DNA of 64,000 bases from an uncultured Kordiimonas sp. GTDB lineage: Bacteria; Pseudomonadota; Alphaproteobacteria; Sphingomonadales; Kordiimonadaceae. The position numbers were made by a program, and so were the translations under genes. Shown here in pieces: positions 33,910 through 41,835 of the stretch (its first letter is position 1; each line of letters starts with the position of its first letter). The stretch spans positions 1,426,001 to 1,490,000 of the forward strand of contig CANMRM010000001.1 in NCBI GenBank assembly GCA_947500295.1, read 5' to 3'. The notes under the pieces were generated by a model. That model had not been told where the DNA came from, made no database searches, and saw only the letters and a list, made by a program, of their open reading frames with translations.

Positions 33910-35010
33910 TTACTGGCCGAGGAGTTTTACTTTTTGACCGTCACGCAGGAAGCTCACCCCCGCGGCGGCAAGAATGTCGCCGGCTTCAACGCCGTTAGTG
34001 ACCGCAATGAAATTGTCCCGCCCGGCTGTGCCCGTGATTTCAATACGCTCAACGATGCCCGCGGCATGGTTGTATCTGAAGACCACGCCGCTGCCCTCGA
34101 TCTCGGACGGCGAGATGGCCACCAGCGGCACAAGATAGCCCCTGTTTTGCTCGCCGTCTGTCAAGGTGATGGACGCGTCAGCAGCCATGCCAGGCAGGAG
34201 CGTTGCCGGCGGGTTGAAGAGGGTTGCCTTGACGGGGACTGCGTTGGCAGCACCGGCGGCGGAGCCGATTTCCGTGATGCGGCCTTCACAGCCGCAGGCC
34301 GCAACAGCACTGCTGGAAACCGCGACCGGCTGACCGATCGTCAGCCGGGAGACTAGTGTATCCGGGATCAGCAAGTCGACCTCGAGTGCGCCCTGTGAAT
34401 TGACCAGGAAAGCCGTTTGCCCGGTCGAAACCTCGGTGAAGGCATCAATTGTTCGGTTGGCCAGTACGCCGTCAAACGGTGCTCGAAGTGTCGCGTTATT
34501 GAGATTGCGATTAGCAGAATTCAGACGGGACTGCGCCAGCGTGACATCGTTGGCTGCTGAATCGTAGGCAAGCTGTACCTGATCATACGCCGCTTTTGTG
34601 ACCCAGCCCTTGTCAAACAGGTCTTTTTGACGGTCGAGGTCTGCCCGTTTGTTGGTGAGCGTCGCATTGGCGGACTCGAGCTGGGCCTGTGCTGCCGCAA
34701 CATCAATGTTGAAGGGCTCGGGGTCGAGCGTTGCCAGCACCTGACCGCGGGTGACAGTCTCACCTGCATTGGCGAGCACTGATGCCACGGTACCCGAAAC
34801 ACTGAAGCTGAGGGCAGATACGTCAGCGGCGGCGATGGAGCCGGAGAACCGCCTGACCGCACCACCCGCGGGCTCGTGCACGTAAAAGGGTTTGATGGCC
34901 CGAACAGAATCTTCTTGCTGCTGCGGGGGCGCTTGATCACATGCGCTTAAAACAGAGAGTGCGCCAGCACCCAAAATCATTGCTTTCAGGTTCCGTGTGA
35001 CAAGGCTCAT
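33910..35010 (-). CDS. RND periplasmic adaptor (membrane fusion lipoprotein)
   Basis: 366 residues. The lipobox LSVLSACDQ places the lipid anchor at Cys24. The layout is a barrel-sandwich (lipoyl) domain split by a helical hairpin: VSGTVASVLANAGETVTRGQVLATL, a coiled coil of about 60 residues with NATLTNKRADLDRQKDLFDKGW, then ATLRAPFDGVLANRTID. The beta-barrel and membrane-proximal domains follow. It links the downstream RND permease to an outer-membrane channel. First gene of the two-gene operon. Confidence 0.93.
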   Translation of the reverse strand: MSLVTRNLKAMILGAGALSVLSACDQAPPQQQEDSVRAIKPFYVHEPAGGAVRRFSGSIAAADVSALSFSVSGTVASVLANAGETVTRGQVLATLDPEPFNIDVAAAQAQLESANATLTNKRADLDRQKDLFDKGWVTKAAYDQVQLAYDSAANDVTLAQSRLNSANRNLNNATLRAPFDGVLANRTIDAFTEVSTGQTAFLVNSQGALEVDLLIPDTLVSRLTIGQPVAVSSSAVAACGCEGRITEIGSAAGAANAVPVKATLFNPPATLLPGMAADASITLTDGEQNRGYLVPLVAISPSEIEGSGVVFRYNHAAGIVERIEITGTAGRDNFIAVTNGVEAGDILAAAGVSFLRDGQKVKLLGQ

Positions 35011-35096
35011 GCCTGCTCCTCTTCCAAATCAACTGTTTAACAGCTTAACCCCCTGTAGCATACTAGGTTGCGAGTGGGATAGGAGGCAACCTGCAA

Positions 35097-35555
35097 ATGA
35101 TGACGCAATTGTTTATCGGTGGACTATTGATTGCGGTGACCGTTTCAGTTCAGGCGCTGTTTTTCGGTGGGGCCATAATGGTCCTGAACAAATTTGGCGG
35201 AACCCTCGCCAAGCCTCCGATCATGCGAAAAACTATTCTGAGCCTGATCGCGGTGGTCCTCTGGCTTATGGCTGGGCACAGCGTCGGCGCCTGGGCTTGG
35301 GCCATGACCTATATTTTGGTTGGCGCGATCAATGCTCTTGAACCTGCGCTCTATTTCTCACTTGTCACTTTCACAACACTTGGTTACGGCGATATCACGC
35401 TCAATCCGGATTGGCGCCTATTGTCAGCCATCAATGCGGCGAATGGATTGCTGGTATTTGGTCTGAGTACGGCCTTTCTGGTCGAGTTTTTGTCGCAGGT
35501 CACCAGGGCGCAACATTCGCATCAAAAAACCCACGCTGCGTCATCCGAGGAATAA
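35097..35555 (+). CDS. Minimal two-transmembrane potassium channel
   Basis: 152 residues. The pore loop FSLVTFTTLGYGDI carries the K+ selectivity filter TLGYGD (94-99). Helices lie at about 4-30 and 45-65, with a pore-lining helix after the filter (LLSAINAANGLLVFGLSTAFLVEFL), so one extra helix precedes the classical M1-P-M2 unit. There is no RCK/TrkA-N or cyclic-nucleotide domain, so gating must come from the short C-terminus or the membrane. AGGAGG precedes the ATG. Divergent from the RND operon; its last 15 bases overlap the convergent gltS. Confidence 0.88.
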   Translation: MMTQLFIGGLLIAVTVSVQALFFGGAIMVLNKFGGTLAKPPIMRKTILSLIAVVLWLMAGHSVGAWAWAMTYILVGAINALEPALYFSLVTFTTLGYGDITLNPDWRLLSAINAANGLLVFGLSTAFLVEFLSQVTRAQHSHQKTHAASSEE

Positions 35556-36746
35556 CTGGATCACAACCGCATTTGTCAGGTCGACGAAAAAGGCGCCAAC
35601 AAGCGGAAGGATAATGAATGCGAGCGGCGCGGGGCCATGGCTTTTGGTGACAGCCGTCATGTTTGCAACTGCCGTCGGCGTCGCGCCCAACGAAAACCCG
35701 GCAAAACCAGCACTCAAAACTGTCGCCAGATAGTCTCTGCCCATAAGCGGGAACAATACAAACAGGATGAACACAATCGTTGCGCCGATTTGGGCGGACA
35801 GAATGATCATCAAGGGGCCCGCGAGGTCCGCAATCGACCACAATTGCATGCCCATCAGCGACATTGCGATGAAGAGGCCAAGGGAGAAGTCTGAAACCAT
35901 TGCTAGCGCGCGCGTGCGTGCGGGCCAGTGCATGCGTGGAAATAACCTTGGCAGCGTATTCGACATCACAATCGCCACCAGAAGACAAGCAACGAACAGT
36001 GGCAGCTTCAGACCAATTGACTGGAACCACGTGTTCAATATGAAACCAATGATGATCGCAATGTGCAGGACCAGGATTACGGCCATGACGCTGATATGGT
36101 TCAATTGCTCAGTATCTTCTTTTTCATGCGCGATGCCCACGATCAACCCGTTCGAAGGCTTGTCCGAGATTTCGTGCCGCTTCAGCAAAATCTTGGCAAT
36201 TGGTCCACCAATCAGACTTGCGGCAACAAGACCGAGCGTTGCGGCGGCAACGCCAATTTCAAGCGCGTCGGCAACGCCATGCTCGGCTGCAATTTCAGGC
36301 GCCCAGGCGATGGCCGTGCCGTGGCCACCAATGAGCGACGCAGACCCTACTAACACACCAATGGCAGGGGGCTGGCCCATTGCTGTCGCAACCGATACCC
36401 CGATGATATTTTGAAACACGATGTAAAAAAGCGTTAATCCAAGCAAAATCAGCAACGGTCGACCACCTGAAAACAGGTCGGTAACGCGCGCGTTGATCCC
36501 TATTGCTGTGAAAAAATAGACAAGAAGCCGGTCCCTTGTTTCCAGATCATACGCTAGCTCAAGACCCGTGATCAGATAGATCATCAATCCCATCAACGCC
36601 GCAATAATACCGCCGGTTACGGGCTCGGGGATATTGTAGGACCTTAAAAAGCCAATTCGTCTGTTAAGGCGCATGCCAACAAAAAACACCAGAATACCGA
36701 TGGTGTAGGCCAGAAAGCTATCGACGCTGATCAGGTTGTCTGTCAC
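35541..36746 (-). CDS. gltS: Sodium/glutamate symporter GltS
   Basis: 401 residues with about ten helices and the GltS family features: YNIPEPVTGGIIAAL near the N-terminus, the re-entrant GSASLIGGHGTAIAWAP in the first half and GFSLGATPTAVANMTAVTKSHGPAPLAFIILPLVGAFF in the second. It imports glutamate with sodium. It is third in a coupled operon after a patatin lipoprotein and a small lipoprotein, with a 4-base overlap at its start. The biological link to the patatin is not obvious. Confidence 0.93.
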   Translation of the reverse strand: MTDNLISVDSFLAYTIGILVFFVGMRLNRRIGFLRSYNIPEPVTGGIIAALMGLMIYLITGLELAYDLETRDRLLVYFFTAIGINARVTDLFSGGRPLLILLGLTLFYIVFQNIIGVSVATAMGQPPAIGVLVGSASLIGGHGTAIAWAPEIAAEHGVADALEIGVAAATLGLVAASLIGGPIAKILLKRHEISDKPSNGLIVGIAHEKEDTEQLNHISVMAVILVLHIAIIIGFILNTWFQSIGLKLPLFVACLLVAIVMSNTLPRLFPRMHWPARTRALAMVSDFSLGLFIAMSLMGMQLWSIADLAGPLMIILSAQIGATIVFILFVLFPLMGRDYLATVLSAGFAGFSLGATPTAVANMTAVTKSHGPAPLAFIILPLVGAFFVDLTNAVVIQLFLG

Positions 36747-37186
36747 TGGGCCACCTCGATTTCGGTAATTGTGGCAACCTCATCATTCCCGCAGACAATC
36801 ACAATCGAACGATAGCTCTCAGCCAGTGCGGGAAAAGCCGCACTTATGTTTTTTCTGACATCTGCGACACCATCTGACTTCTGGACAGTCATCAGGATCC
36901 GCTGGCTGGGTGGTCTCCGGCGGTCAAGCGGGCCGAGGCTGAATGACGCGGTCAATCCAGGCTCCGCAAGTTCAATGTCTCCGGAAACATGCAGTTTTGG
37001 CTCATCAGGCCCCGGCATCCGGTTCAGCCAGGCTTGCCAGTTGCTGCTGCTGGCCACAGCGCATGCGTTATCGACCTCAGCACCGAGAGTCGGCGGCGTG
37101 TTCTCTTCGGATGGTCCTTCACTGCAAGCTGAAAGCGACAGGGCGAAAACGCCAACTACCATGAATCTGCATATAGCCGGGCTCAT
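36743..37186 (-). CDS. Small lipoprotein of unknown function
   Basis: 147 residues from ATG 37186, which overlaps the patatin stop (TAATG). The signal peptide ends in the lipobox LSLSACSEG. The mature part has two further cysteines (NACAV, VIVCGND), a beta-rich central section (LHVSGDIELAEPGLTASFSLGP) and no family I recognise. It is translationally coupled to both neighbours. It may be an accessory of the patatin or of the envelope. Confidence 0.72.
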   Translation of the reverse strand: MSPAICRFMVVGVFALSLSACSEGPSEENTPPTLGAEVDNACAVASSSNWQAWLNRMPGPDEPKLHVSGDIELAEPGLTASFSLGPLDRRRPPSQRILMTVQKSDGVADVRKNISAAFPALAESYRSIVIVCGNDEVATITEIEVAQ

Positions 37187-38382
37187 TATTGTCGCTCCGA
37201 AGGGGGCAGAGGCTGCCAAAAGTCCCCGGTCCGCGCCATTTCGAGCCCAAGGTCATATAAATCATTCATGTATTGTTGATCGAATTCACTGGAACGGTCT
37301 GCTTTAAAGTCGTCTGGAATTGCGATCATGTTGAAATCAATACCATCTCGCTGCGACAGGAAATAGATGCGTTCAACATCCCGGTTAAGCTGGTTGAGAA
37401 GCAGGCCGCTTATGGCACGCCTGATAATCGGGATTGTTTTGACAGGTGCCTGTTCATAGAAGCTCACTGCATTTCCATTTTGAATGACAAATATTTGTCG
37501 CTTGATACTGACCCCCATAGCTGCGTCCAGTTCCGCAACCCTGATCTGAGCAGGGTAGGCAAACACCTGGCTTGAGACAGCACCATCAACATGAAGTTCA
37601 GTGAAGCTTTGCCCGTTTGCCGTCCACTCGATTGCCACCGGCGGGAACAGGCCCGGAACGGCGGCGGACGCCAATATGATTTTTCTAATCAGGGGCGCGG
37701 CTTGCGCGCCTCGGTTCGCTGCGATCGCGGTAATGTCCCAGACAGTCGGGCGCAACGCGTCAAACTGCGTGGTTTGGATGATGAGAGATCGGCCACGCTT
37801 TTGTTCCTGTGCAATCCCAACTACCATTTCGTCCGTAATATGTGTTTCAAGCAGTCTCGCGAGCGGCGAGGTATCAGCAAGCGACGAGCCCCAAAGGGCG
37901 CTTGAAATACCAAGCCTTTGAAAAACGCTGTCTTTGGTGATGGAGGTATAGGCTGCTGCCAGGATGTCGTCATAATCCGGCCCGAGAAAAGCAAAAGGTG
38001 CGATAATTGCCCCGGTGCTGATGCCCGTCACATAGTCAAATTCCGGCCTGGTGCCGCTTTCGGTCCATCCGGAGAGAACACCAACGCCAAAAGCACCATC
38101 AGCACTCCCTCCGGAAAGCACAAGGGCGCTATGGACCGGCCGCGTTTCAGCGGCTTCATCATTTTGTACATGCCGTGCCAGAGTCGCTTCAACCGCACGC
38201 CGATAGCCGTCTTCCAGGTTAGCGGGAACGCTGTCGCCCCACCACCTTTCCGGCACGAGCTGGTTGAAATCCACCCGATAGTAGTCAGCTTCTGATAGCG
38301 GTCGGTGATCAATTGTGCTGGCGCAACCGGTCAGCAGCACAATAAAGCCCGCTAAAATCCATTGCCTTGCCACTATCACCAC
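37186..38382 (-). CDS. Patatin-like phospholipase, lipoprotein
   Basis: 398 residues. The lipobox LLTGC places the lipid at Cys20. The patatin core has the nucleophile elbow GISTG (120-124, Ser122) and the acid in HVDGAVS (Asp266), so the Ser-Asp dyad is present. The oxyanion loop reads SGGSADGAFGVG (90-101) instead of the usual DGGGxRG, lacking the arginine. It probably cleaves acyl chains from phospholipids at the envelope. First gene of the patatin-lipoprotein-gltS operon. Confidence 0.87.
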   Translation of the reverse strand: MVIVARQWILAGFIVLLTGCASTIDHRPLSEADYYRVDFNQLVPERWWGDSVPANLEDGYRRAVEATLARHVQNDEAAETRPVHSALVLSGGSADGAFGVGVLSGWTESGTRPEFDYVTGISTGAIIAPFAFLGPDYDDILAAAYTSITKDSVFQRLGISSALWGSSLADTSPLARLLETHITDEMVVGIAQEQKRGRSLIIQTTQFDALRPTVWDITAIAANRGAQAAPLIRKIILASAAVPGLFPPVAIEWTANGQSFTELHVDGAVSSQVFAYPAQIRVAELDAAMGVSIKRQIFVIQNGNAVSFYEQAPVKTIPIIRRAISGLLLNQLNRDVERIYFLSQRDGIDFNMIAIPDDFKADRSSEFDQQYMNDLYDLGLEMARTGDFWQPLPPSERQ

Positions 38383-38513
38383 TCCCTAGTCGTGTGATAC
38401 CGGCAACATTTTACATAGAATGAATGGAACGTCACGTGGTTACTTTTTGACCGGTGGGCGATTGCACACACCCATACAATCAGCTAGAGTTTTCACCTAG
38501 GGAGAACGGTATT

Positions 38514-38900
38514 ATGAAAATACTCACAAGACTGACAGTCAGCATGAGTTTGGTGGTCGGGCTGACCGCTTCTTCGATCGCTCAAAGTGATTATGACCGT
38601 GATCGGTTTCGATACTGCAAAGATTACGCTCAAGATATATCCGGTTATTACGGCAAGGTGCCCAATAGATATTTGCCTGGCGGCGCCCTGGAAGGCGCCC
38701 TCAAGGGGGCTGCAACAACCAGCGGCCTTGCCTGGCTTGGTGGCGCCAACAAAAAGGAGCGCAAGAAGGCAGCCAAAAGAGGCGCGGCTATTGGTGCACT
38801 GATTGGTGCGATCAAACGCGGGAAAGCCAAAGATGAACAGCGTCGTAAAAAACGCATGTATCAGCGAGAGCTTCGCATGTGCATGAGCCAACGCGACTAA
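38514..38900 (+). CDS. Small exported protein with glycine-zipper segment
   Basis: 128 residues from ATG 38514 behind AGGGAGA; the in-frame start at 38454 lacks a signal peptide. Signal peptide to about SSIAQ. Cysteines at 35 and 123 could form a disulphide. The centre has glycine-spaced small residues (GGALEGALKGAATTSGLAWLGG and GAAIGALIGAI), which is the glycine-zipper pattern of membrane-associated or OmpA-like envelope proteins. The C-terminus is very basic (EQRRKKRMYQRELR). The exact role is unknown. The HdeA-like gene follows within 33 bases on the same strand. Confidence 0.72.
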   Translation: MKILTRLTVSMSLVVGLTASSIAQSDYDRDRFRYCKDYAQDISGYYGKVPNRYLPGGALEGALKGAATTSGLAWLGGANKKERKKAAKRGAAIGALIGAIKRGKAKDEQRRKKRMYQRELRMCMSQRD

Positions 38901-38932
38901 TCAATTGACTATTTCTGAAAGTGAGAAACGAT

Positions 38933-39256
38933 ATGAGAGTTTTGAAATCTAAATTGGTGTCAGCGTCTGTTGCGCTTGGATTGCTGGCAGGCACATCGGC
39001 GGCCTTTGCGGACGGTCATGAGGCCGAAGAAACCACCTTCAACATGGATGAGATCACCTGTTGGGATCTTGGTACAGTCGAAGAAGAACTTGCGGGTTAT
39101 ACCATGATGATGCTGTACGGTTATTTTGCCGGCATCAATGGAACAGCCGAGCACGACGGCGCCGCCATAGAAGGCAAGTTGATAGCTGTTGGTGCTGTGT
39201 GCGAAGAAAACCCGGATATGACCGCCATCGAAGCCTTCAAGGTGGCATCGCAGTAA
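38933..39256 (+). CDS. HdeA/HdeB-like periplasmic protein
   Basis: 107 residues. The signal peptide ends near AAFADG. The mature region has the HdeA pattern: MDEITCWDLGTV, an amphipathic helix YTMMMLYGYFAGINGTA, then KLIAVGAVCEENPDMTAIEAF, with Cys43 and Cys90 placed like the disulphide of HdeA. HdeA proteins are acid-activated periplasmic chaperones; alphaproteobacterial relatives may have other stress roles. ATG 38933 is favoured over the GTG at 38921 because of the signal peptide. A terminator follows. Confidence 0.75.
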   Translation: MRVLKSKLVSASVALGLLAGTSAAFADGHEAEETTFNMDEITCWDLGTVEEELAGYTMMMLYGYFAGINGTAEHDGAAIEGKLIAVGAVCEENPDMTAIEAFKVASQ

Positions 39257-39286
39257 TAGCTGTATTCAATGCAGCTGACAGTCGGA

Positions 39287-39321
39287 GGCGGGCTCATTCT
39301 TGGTGCCCGCCTTGTTTTTTT
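39287..39321 (+). terminator. Intrinsic terminator after the HdeA-like gene
   Basis: GGCGGGC (39287-39293) pairs with GCCCGCC (39305-39311) around an 11-base loop, followed by TTGTTTTTTT. It ends the 38514-39256 unit and lies at the convergent boundary with the DUF4136 gene. Confidence 0.88.
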
Positions 39322-39322
39322 G

Positions 39323-39919
39323 CTATCGTGATGGAAAGTTCGCAAGCAAGGTTTCAACGGCACCATCTATACCTGCTGTAGGAGACTGTAGATCCTTTCT
39401 CGTCAGTCTTTTTTCGCCTGCGCCGTGCCAGACCGGGCTTTTGCGTGCGACATCAAACAGGTCGATAGCGAGCGTGCCTTCGGTGTAGGATGTGGTTGTC
39501 GTAACCGGTTCCTGGAAATAGAAATCATAGTAGCCGCGTCCCCAGCGCCAGCTGTCGCGGTATCCCCATGGGTCGAACATGACAGTTGTTCTGCCCGGTA
39601 CTGTCCGGGTTTGCGTTCTGTCTCTCGCCCCAACGGTAAAACTGACCGCAAAGTCAGCCGACGATACATCCTGAACGAAGCGATATCCCTTCGTGGTTAG
39701 GTTCGCCTGAATAGCCTGCATGATCCGGTTTTCGGTCAGTGGGCTTACGATCCTGTCGCCAATTGCTGTCATTGGCTTTGGCTCTATCCAGCCAAACGTC
39801 CGGTAACTGCTGAAATCCTGCGCAGGATCCTGATCGATGACGATCCGGCCCGATGAGCTGCAACTGGCTATAAACAAACTACTCGTAATCAATACAATGA
39901 AAAGTTGAAGTGTACGCAT
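39323..39919 (-). CDS. DUF4136 lipoprotein
   Basis: 198 residues. The lipobox LFIASCSSSG is followed by DPAQDFSSYRTFGWIEP, the conserved start of DUF4136. The helix ENRIMQAIQANLTTKGY, the DFAVSFTVG strand and the YTEGTLAIDLFDVARKSPVWHGAGE strand pair are all typical of the family. It is an outer-membrane-associated lipoprotein of unknown function. The leader holds a small hairpin (CCGCA / TGCGG, 39933-39948). A sigma54-like element is noted upstream. Confidence 0.85.
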   Translation of the reverse strand: MRTLQLFIVLITSSLFIASCSSSGRIVIDQDPAQDFSSYRTFGWIEPKPMTAIGDRIVSPLTENRIMQAIQANLTTKGYRFVQDVSSADFAVSFTVGARDRTQTRTVPGRTTVMFDPWGYRDSWRWGRGYYDFYFQEPVTTTTSYTEGTLAIDLFDVARKSPVWHGAGEKRLTRKDLQSPTAGIDGAVETLLANFPSR

Positions 39920-39971
39920 GGTTTCCCCTTTCCGCAGATGCTTGCGGACACTACTTTAAAATCCCAACAAT

Positions 39972-39987
39972 AGCATACTGAGTGCCA
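39972..39987 (-). promoter_or_regulatory. Sigma54-like promoter element (weak)
   Basis: Read on the minus strand, TGGCAC-N5-ATGCT has the GG and GC dinucleotides exactly 10 bases apart, as in the -24/-12 sigma54 consensus TGGCAC-N5-TTGCW. It lies 53 bases upstream of the DUF4136 start. No enhancer-binding protein is encoded nearby, so the call is tentative. Confidence 0.25.
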
Positions 39988-40087
39988 AGCCGGAATAATG
40001 CCCAACGCATGCATACCATACAACCGAAGATCCGACCTATCGAATATCGGCGTCGATTTAACCGGATCAATACATACTATTTTGGCG

Positions 40088-40116
40088 TTGGCACATACAC
40101 TTTATACGTTTATCAT
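40088..40116 (+). promoter_or_regulatory. Sigma70 promoter of the membrane EAL gene
   Basis: TTGGCA (40088-40093), a 17-base spacer and TATCAT (40111-40116) make a good sigma70 promoter, about 95 bases before the EAL protein start, in an otherwise featureless 291-base gap. Confidence 0.5.
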
Positions 40117-40210
40117 CTCGTCTTAAGAGGGCAAGGAACTGCGCGCATCTGCTGCGTTATGTGCTGACATTAGCCATAAATGAGTTGGCGCGCTGTCAGG
40201 ATTACGCTCA

Positions 40211-41788
40211 TTGCGGGGAACGACGCTGGCCAAAATTCTAAGATACCGCATATTCTGGCTGCTTGTCACAGTATGCTCCACCTTGATGTTGCTAACGTTT
40301 ATCACCTTTTGGGGGTTGATAAACACTTGGCAGGCATACTCTAGGCCTGCCTTCGAAAATATGCTGGGCGTAGATGCTGAAATTCAGGAAGATTTCAAAC
40401 TGATCAGGGAACTGAACAAAGAATTTCCTGGCCAGAGTCTATGTAACGAAGAGATGCTCAATGCCATGCGGCTAGCTGAACTCAGCGCCCGACGACTTCA
40501 TGAATTCTCATATGTTCAAGGAGATAAACTTCTTTGCACAACCACGATGGGTTTTGTTTCTGAGCCCGTTTTCCAGCCACCAGACCCGGTGAAGAGCGAT
40601 TTATCTGACGTTGAGTTTGTCCTGTCGGCACCAGTTTTGGCTCTTGGCGGGCAAGTTGAGGGAATGCAGGTCAAAATCGACAGATTTCAGGCTTTCATCC
40701 GCCCGCTGGCGGTAGAAGCAACGAGAATGCCCTGGTTGGAAACGGGTGTTTATACGCTGACGGAAAAAGGCATCCAGTCCGTCCTAAAGCCCCTGAATGT
40801 CCAGCCAATGGCACCCTTTCAAAAAAACGGTCCGCATTGGCGCATAACAGACGACAGGTGGGTTGAACAATTTTGCTATGGTGCCGGCAGCTGCGGATTG
40901 GTCGCCGTCCACATTCCCACGTATCTATCGTATCGCAAAGGAGCGGTTATTGCCGTTCTGTTCTTCACCACGCTTATTGCGGGTTTGGTTGGGGGATTCA
41001 GTTGGCTGCTACACAAGCGTTATATGGAAATTGGTCGACAATTAAAACGTAGCCTCAACTATCGCACGATTGATTGCGTTTACCAGCCCATTTTCAGATT
41101 AGACAACGGGCACCTGGAAGGTTGTGAAGTTTTGTGCCGCTGGCGTGACGAACACAACCAACAGATACGTCCGGACATTTTCATCAAGGAGATAGAAAAA
41201 AATCGACAGACACGGCTGCTGACGGAAATTGTTATCAAAAAGGCCGTTAATGAATTGATCGCCGTCGGATTGTTTGGGCGCATCAGAGTCGCTGTAAATA
41301 CGTTTCCTGATGACATCGCGTCTGGGCATGTGGATCAAATTTTGACCGGAGTTTTGGCTGGTCGGTCTAGCCAATCGGTCACAGTAGAAATAACTGAGCA
41401 TGAAGCTGAGAGCGTTGATGAAGTTGTAAACAGCATTAAACAGCTTCGTAGTAAGTCGATTAGGCTGGCTATAGATGATTTTGGGACTGGGTACTCAAAT
41501 TTTCAGCACCTGGAGAAACTTAATGTAGATTATCTCAAGATTGATCAAAGCTTTGTGCGCGGCATGGAAACTAACGCCCTCAGAAGTCGTTTAGTCAAAA
41601 ACATAACAGAAATGGCCCGGACCCTGGGCCTTGAGACGGTCGCAGAGGGAGTGGAATTGCAAGTGCAACTTGATGCCCTTAGAGCACACGGCGTCAGTTT
41701 TTCACAAGGGTATCTGCACGCCAAGCCCATGCCGATTTTCGACTTTGCCAATTACGTGAAACAGCATAGAGTTGCCGACACTACTTGA
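40211..41788 (+). CDS. Membrane-bound EAL phosphodiesterase with periplasmic sensor (CSS-motif type)
   Basis: 525 residues starting at TTG 40211 (AGGA nearby); no ATG precedes the first helix. Helix one (IFWLLVTVCSTLMLLTFITFWGL), a periplasmic region of about 200 residues with cysteines (SLCNEEML, LLCTTT, FCYGAGSCG), then helix two (AVIAVLFFTTLIAGLVGGFSWLL) lead to the EAL domain. The motif is EVL near residue 306, with AVNTFP, VEITEHE, AIDDFGTGYSN, YLKIDQSFV, VAEGVE and SQGYLHAKP intact, so it should be active. The periplasmic cysteines recall CSS-motif enzymes regulated by disulphide state. Confidence 0.85.
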   Translation: MRGTTLAKILRYRIFWLLVTVCSTLMLLTFITFWGLINTWQAYSRPAFENMLGVDAEIQEDFKLIRELNKEFPGQSLCNEEMLNAMRLAELSARRLHEFSYVQGDKLLCTTTMGFVSEPVFQPPDPVKSDLSDVEFVLSAPVLALGGQVEGMQVKIDRFQAFIRPLAVEATRMPWLETGVYTLTEKGIQSVLKPLNVQPMAPFQKNGPHWRITDDRWVEQFCYGAGSCGLVAVHIPTYLSYRKGAVIAVLFFTTLIAGLVGGFSWLLHKRYMEIGRQLKRSLNYRTIDCVYQPIFRLDNGHLEGCEVLCRWRDEHNQQIRPDIFIKEIEKNRQTRLLTEIVIKKAVNELIAVGLFGRIRVAVNTFPDDIASGHVDQILTGVLAGRSSQSVTVEITEHEAESVDEVVNSIKQLRSKSIRLAIDDFGTGYSNFQHLEKLNVDYLKIDQSFVRGMETNALRSRLVKNITEMARTLGLETVAEGVELQVQLDALRAHGVSFSQGYLHAKPMPIFDFANYVKQHRVADTT

Positions 41789-41792
41789 TAGA

Positions 41793-41812
41793 CACCGTCC
41801 GGTTTGACGGTG
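41793..41812 (+). other. Hairpin between the EAL and MipA/OmpV genes
   Basis: CACCGTC (41793-41799) pairs perfectly with GACGGTG (41806-41812) around a 6-base loop, just after the EAL stop. There is no clean T run, so it may be a weak or Rho-assisted terminator or an mRNA-stabilising stem. Confidence 0.4.
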
Positions 41813-41835
41813 CCGTAGATGGATTTTAAGAGTAG

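Noticed and set aside
41793-41812. Strong intrinsic terminator after the EAL gene
   Set aside because: The stem is good but no T run follows, so it is listed only as a hairpin.
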